Below are positions 60,228 to 64,000 of a stretch of DNA of 64,000 bases, piece after piece (within the stretch, counting starts at the first letter, position 1; the number at the start of each line of letters is the position of its first letter). The stretch spans positions 1,364,001 through 1,428,000 of the forward strand of contig JAGMUV010000005.1 in NCBI GenBank assembly GCA_020744425.1, in the 5' to 3' direction. The notes below the pieces were generated by a model. The model saw only the letters and a list, made by a program, of their open reading frames with translations, had not been told where the DNA came from and made no database searches. This stretch comes from Dactylonectria macrodidyma (taxonomy: Eukaryota > Ascomycota > Sordariomycetes > Hypocreales > Nectriaceae). The translations under genes and the position numbers were made by a program.

Positions 60228-60897
60228 AGTGGCGTGGCAATGCGAATGAACGGTACTTGGCGTAACTTTGCGATTTGAGACACGGACTTAGGAGTACATT
60301 GATGCAGGCTGCTGGGCCCAGTAGATATAGTGCCATTCTGTCTTGGAATATAGAAATGCGACGAGCATGAATGAATAAGAACCTGTTGCGCCTGAAATTC
60401 CGAGGGAGGGGGGATCTGCCTTGATAAAAAGGAAGCAAGATCTAAGGTGAACAGAAACGGGGAGCTGGTGGGTGACGCGCTTGCATTTAAGTGAACAGGG
60501 TGCCTCTTTCCAATTTTCCGAAGCTTATAAAGTAAGGTCCGTAGGTCCGGAGCACGGCCGTTGGCGCGTCCGGTCTTCGGGCGGGCAAGAAGGGGGCGAT
60601 GTTAGCCAGCGGGACGTGAAGCAAGGGCAGGAGGCACCCGCCGCTGGCCGTAGTAGCCGCCGTTCGTCCAGGTACTGCCGCGGTTCCAAAAGGGGACTAG
60701 CCGCATCTGTGCTTCGGCTCCAACCACCACCTTGCGACTTCTCCCGAGCTTTTTTTCTCCCTCAGACGCCCTCGCCCACGATCACGACCAACTACTACTC
60801 CATCAATTGACCGCCCGCTCTCGGTCCCATCACCCCCGGAGCTCCGAAATCAAATACCGCGAGGCCCTCTCACGTCCCACATCTCCCGTCCGCCGTC
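60228..60897. other. Promoter region of the ATP synthase subunit g gene
   Basis: These 670 bases hold the 3' end of lad1 and the promoter and leader of the next gene. The last 180 bases are CT-rich (CTTTTTTTCTCCCTC near 60750), typical of a fungal housekeeping promoter. No gene is seen. Confidence 0.5.
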
Positions 60898-61593
60898 ATG
60901 CAGTCCCTCGCCCGACCCATGCTCCGCTCGCCGGCCCTGCGCCTGGCCGCTCGCCGCTTCGAGAGCACTGCCGCCTCCAAGGCCACCGAGGCTGCCAAGG
61001 ACACCGCGGCCAAGGCGAAGGAGGGACTCTCGCGCGTCACCACCGCCGCCGGTCCTGCTATTGCTGGCGCTGCCAAGGGCCTCCAGAACGCTCTGGGAGC
61101 CCTGGCCAAGATTGGCGGGCCAACCGGCCAGGCTATCAGCTTTATCGAGCGTACGTGTGGAATCGCGTCACAAGACAGTCGCCGGATGTTACGGCACTAA
61201 CAGATTGATCAGGACAAGTCCCCTGGGTCATTTACTACTCCAAGGTTTCTCTGGAGGTTGGCAAGATTGTGTTCCACGGCCAGAAGATGAGCCCTCCGTG
61301 AGCCCCTCTCCCTCAATTGATGCCCAATTGACGCAACATGTCGCTAACTCATCTCCACCAGCTCCGCGGCCACCTTCCAAACCTACTACCAGAACCTCCT
61401 CCAGTCCATCCAGAACCGGTCTATTATTCAGTCCTCACAAAACTTGATCCAACAAGCCCGGAATATCGGTACCCCTCAGCTCGCTGCCGGTGGCGTCCTT
61501 GCTGCCGAGCTTCTTGGCTTCTTTACCGTTGGCGAGATTATTGGCCGATTTAAGCTGGTTGGTTACCGTGGCGAGGCTGGCTCGCACCACTAA
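60898..61593 (+). CDS. atp20: Mitochondrial ATP synthase subunit g
   Basis: Exons 60898-61150, 61213-61297 and 61362-61593 give 189 residues; the introns are 62 and 64 nt and all joins keep frame. The N-terminus is a mitochondrial presequence (LARPMLRSPALRLAARRFEST) followed by an Ala/Lys-rich helix. The family core follows: GGPTGQAISFIERQVPWVIYYSKV across the first junction, VGKIVFHGQKMSPPSAATFQ across the second, then a helix NLLQSIQNRS. A single C-terminal membrane helix carries GEIIGRFKLVGYRG, whose GxxxG motif is the known dimerisation element. Subunit g sits in the Fo part of the inner-membrane ATP synthase, is needed for dimers and shapes cristae. The frame open to 61200 after exon 1 runs into the intron and is not the real end. 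Confidence 0.94.
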
Positions 61594-63556
61594 GCCACTC
61601 CCCATATTGAGGTGGAAGTAGTTAGGAGCCGGAAGGAGGCGGATAGACAAGGTGGACAGACCGTGATGAGTGGGCAATAGACATGGCCTACCACCGGCTC
61701 CAGTACGCCCGGGAGGGGCCGATTGGAGAGAATTCGAGGCTGTTATCCTGGGAGATGTAGGAATACCCAATCTCATTGGGACCTCAATGTTTGTCCTATG
61801 CGAGCACCTTTCTTTTGTAGAATTGTACATCACAATATGCTGCAGTGGGTTTCTGACCGCTGCGGTCAATTCAAAACTGTCTATTTAATTATCGTGTCTA
61901 ATGAATCTGGCAGTAAGCGGACACCTGCAATAAGATGATTCAATGTCAAAACGTTTCTATACTCGCGTTTATCAACCATAGGCATAGGCCTGATTCCACC
62001 TTCTCAAGGTGCCACCATATCCACGACATATTCTCCAGTCTGTGCACACTCCAGCAGAACAAGACGAGGCACACGCTTGAGCGTAAGGAGACAAGAGAAG
62101 CAAAAAGCGACCGAAACAAATAGACATTTACCAAGCCTCTCAATGTCAATATTCACTCCTTGGCCGCTATGCTTCACTTCAAGAAGACCCAGATAGGGCC
62201 AACGAGGATATTGCAAGACGTTTCGTTCTTGAAGCACGAAGTGGCTCAAGTTTGGATCCCGTTATGACCCTACCTCCCGCTACATTGACACCTAAGTTGC
62301 CGACTTATCACAACTGCCACCCAGTACGTCCAACATCGCAACATTCGGATGCCCATGAGCACACGCGTTCGATGGTCATTGAACGCCTGCAACCAATGCA
62401 CATATTAGTCGTTGAAGTAGCGTAGTTTCCCTGCTGGGCAAACACATAGGCTGAGCCAAGAGCGAAGCTGAGCAAGGATTGCTGATTTGTCATTTATCCT
62501 CCTTAGCAATATGGAGGACCCAACACGAGACTGGAAGACTGTACGAGCGTGCAAGTTTTTCCCTCTCTGAAGAGTTAGTTTACCGACCATTCGTAGAACT
62601 AGCTGCGGCCTCCATTCCCCTCAAGGTGGTTGCCCAGTGTGAGAGCCAATGCTTTCTAAACAATGTTGTATCTCTAGATTTTACTACGAAAAAAAAAATC
62701 CTCATTATCATGCATTTTGATCTTTGTCAAAGTGTGATTGACAAATGGCTGGTTTGAGTTCAGTACAGACCGCCCATCTGACAGGAACCATGCCTTGCCC
62801 GGAGGAGGTGCCAAGGGGGCCAAAGAATATGTCCCCTTTCTAACCCACGATTAGTCTTTTGAGGGTGCTTTCATAACACCTTTGCGATTGCCAGTCCAGA
62901 CCACAAACGAGCGTTCTTCACAACGCTCAGGTGATGAATCAGCTGATTGACGCAGAGGGGTTCGGAGCTGAATGCCCGAATTAGGTGGTCCCGGTCTCAG
63001 TCTCAACTTTATTATGGCCCGTCGCGTAGGGCCGTTGGCGGTTAAATCCAGAATAGCATCTGCCTGCGCCGCGCACTTGGCCCTATTCTTGGGATGAGCG
63101 CTTAGCTGCCTGTGCGACGAGTGTCTAATTTGCACCGCAAACTCGGCGATTAGAACTCACGATGAAACGAACCGGCACGATTCGTGTCAAGAAACGGCTG
63201 ATTTGTTGCCCCCGGAGCAAGATCACACATTCCGGTTCGGGCGTCTGGTGATCGAGCACGGATGCTCGGCCCTCCTTGAAGATAGAAAACTCCAAATGTC
63301 GGAAGACAGCTCTCAGTTGAAAGGACGAACAATAATTCAGTTACTGTGCGTCATTGCAAGGCTGCACATTGAAATGACCCAACGCGACCATCTTCTTGAT
63401 ATGGCTAGATGAGGCCATGTACCGGTTTCTAGCCGAGACAGCCCGGTCATACCATTTCGGTTACTTGGCACGTTGGTTTAGGCAGGCACGATTCAAATAC
63501 TTTTTCGGGTTGTTGCCATATTAAAACGTTGAGAGGAGGTCAAGAGTTGTGCAGCT
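61594..63556. other. AT-richer 2 kb intergenic region
   Basis: Lies between the 3' ends of the ATP synthase g gene and the methyltransferase gene, which converge. The composition is richer in A/T than the neighbouring genes. Short frames (62851-63135 minus, 94 codons) show no recognisable domain. No RNA gene or defined repeat is seen. Confidence 0.5.
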
Positions 63557-64000
63557 TTATTGAAGCTCGGGTCTTCTGGCCGTCCAGACGTGACTGAGTT
63601 TTTGTTAGCTTCCCTGTCATTGGAGCATGCTTGCTGAACACAGCACTGGGAAACTCACATGTTGCAGTAGGTGTGATAGCGCAAGACACATATCTCCTTC
63701 TTAACTTTCCCGGTAAGCTCATTAACTTCCTCGAGTGTCATCCCTAGCTTCTCGATGAGAGGCATCAAGCTCAGAGAATCCAAACTGTGGGTTAATCCAA
63801 GATTAAACCATCTTGCAAGTTCTCGCACAGTCCTGTCCTCAGACCAGGGGCAGACATACGCCTTGATGACTTCTTCTTTGATGTCGGTAAAGCCGGCTGC
63901 TTCCATCATAAGGTACCTCTCATCTGATTTTACTCTTGCGGACCGGTCAAACTTATCCATACCGCTATAAAAAAGCGCAGCCCACTCCTCGAAAGCGGAC
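63557..64000 (-). CDS. LaeA-like SAM-dependent methyltransferase, 3' part only
   Basis: Minus-strand exons 63659 to beyond 64000 and 63557-63593 encode the last 126 or so residues of a longer protein; the frame stays open to the right edge, so the start lies outside. The window begins within [17 protein letters not shown], and [20 protein letters not shown] follows, then [20 protein letters not shown] and a C-terminal helix with [17 protein letters not shown]. This order (W...F..G, AGF.D....V...P.G/S-like, LG......GLE-like, then a final strand) is typical of the C-terminal third of LaeA/UMTA-type class I methyltransferases, which include the global secondary-metabolism regulator LaeA. The SAM-binding motifs lie off the window. 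A 65-nt intron (63594-63658, GTGAGT, GCTAAC branch, CTCAG) joins TYCNI to [11 protein letters not shown], restoring the usual family ending. The immediate in-frame TGA would truncate it. The substrate is unknown. Confidence 0.8.

Noticed and set aside
63655..63960. Reading the methyltransferase as a complete 101-residue protein from ATG 63960 to the TGA at 63655
   Set aside because: The frame is open upstream of that ATG with family-like sequence, and the TGA lies in a GTGAGT donor; splicing restores the family ending.

Overview
The window is nuclear DNA from a filamentous ascomycete, most likely a Sordariomycete and probably Hypocreales. The evidence is short introns (48 to 85 nt) with GT..AG ends and CTAAC/CTGAT-like branch sites, C-ending codons in strongly expressed genes, CT-rich leaders, and protein families typical of Pezizomycotina: SUR7, hybrid histidine kinase, LaeA-like methyltransferase and an L-arabinitol 4-dehydrogenase that closely resembles Trichoderma LAD1 as I remember it. 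The species cannot be fixed from sequence alone. I support 14 protein genes (one cut by the window edge), one intron-containing tRNA-Val, one probable decayed tRNA and a few weak candidates. Gene density is low, with gene-free stretches of 11.4, 6.1, 3.8, 9.1 and 4.1 kb.

Layout. 1-11,446: no gene recognised. 11,447-13,265 (+): PH-domain, acid-repeat protein of the Mug6 type. 14,729-19,260 (-): hybrid histidine kinase, convergent with it. 25,364-26,314 (+): four-helix membrane protein. 27,098-28,871 (+): succinate-semialdehyde dehydrogenase, with two possible N-termini. 29,705-30,036 (+): small Gly/Arg/Lys-rich orphan behind a microsatellite-filled leader. 30.0-33.8 kb: AT-richer stretch with tRNA-Val(UAC), a tRNA-like relic and a degenerate tandem repeat. 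33,788-34,726 (+): mitochondrial ribosome recycling factor, convergent with 34,938-36,149 (-), an RGG-rich protein with a mitochondrial-type N-terminus. 36,987-38,690 (-): PPZ-type protein phosphatase. 47,749-48,708 (+): SUR7-family membrane protein. 49,355-52,714 (+): WDR6/Rtt10 WD40 protein. 54,698-54,933 (+): 60-residue secreted cysteine-containing peptide. 59,039-60,227 (+): L-arabinitol 4-dehydrogenase. 60,898-61,593 (+): ATP synthase subunit g. 63,557 to the right edge (-): 3' part of a LaeA-like methyltransferase.

The genes do not form a cluster or operon-like unit. Most are core functions: mitochondrial translation and ATP synthase, GABA-shunt and pentose catabolism, ion-homeostasis phosphatase, plasma-membrane domain protein, tRNA modification and two-component signalling. 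Accessory character is seen in the small secreted peptide, the orphan small gene, the AT-richer intervals and the LaeA-like gene at the right edge. All exon boundaries were assigned by eye from splice consensus, reading-frame continuity and protein-family fit.
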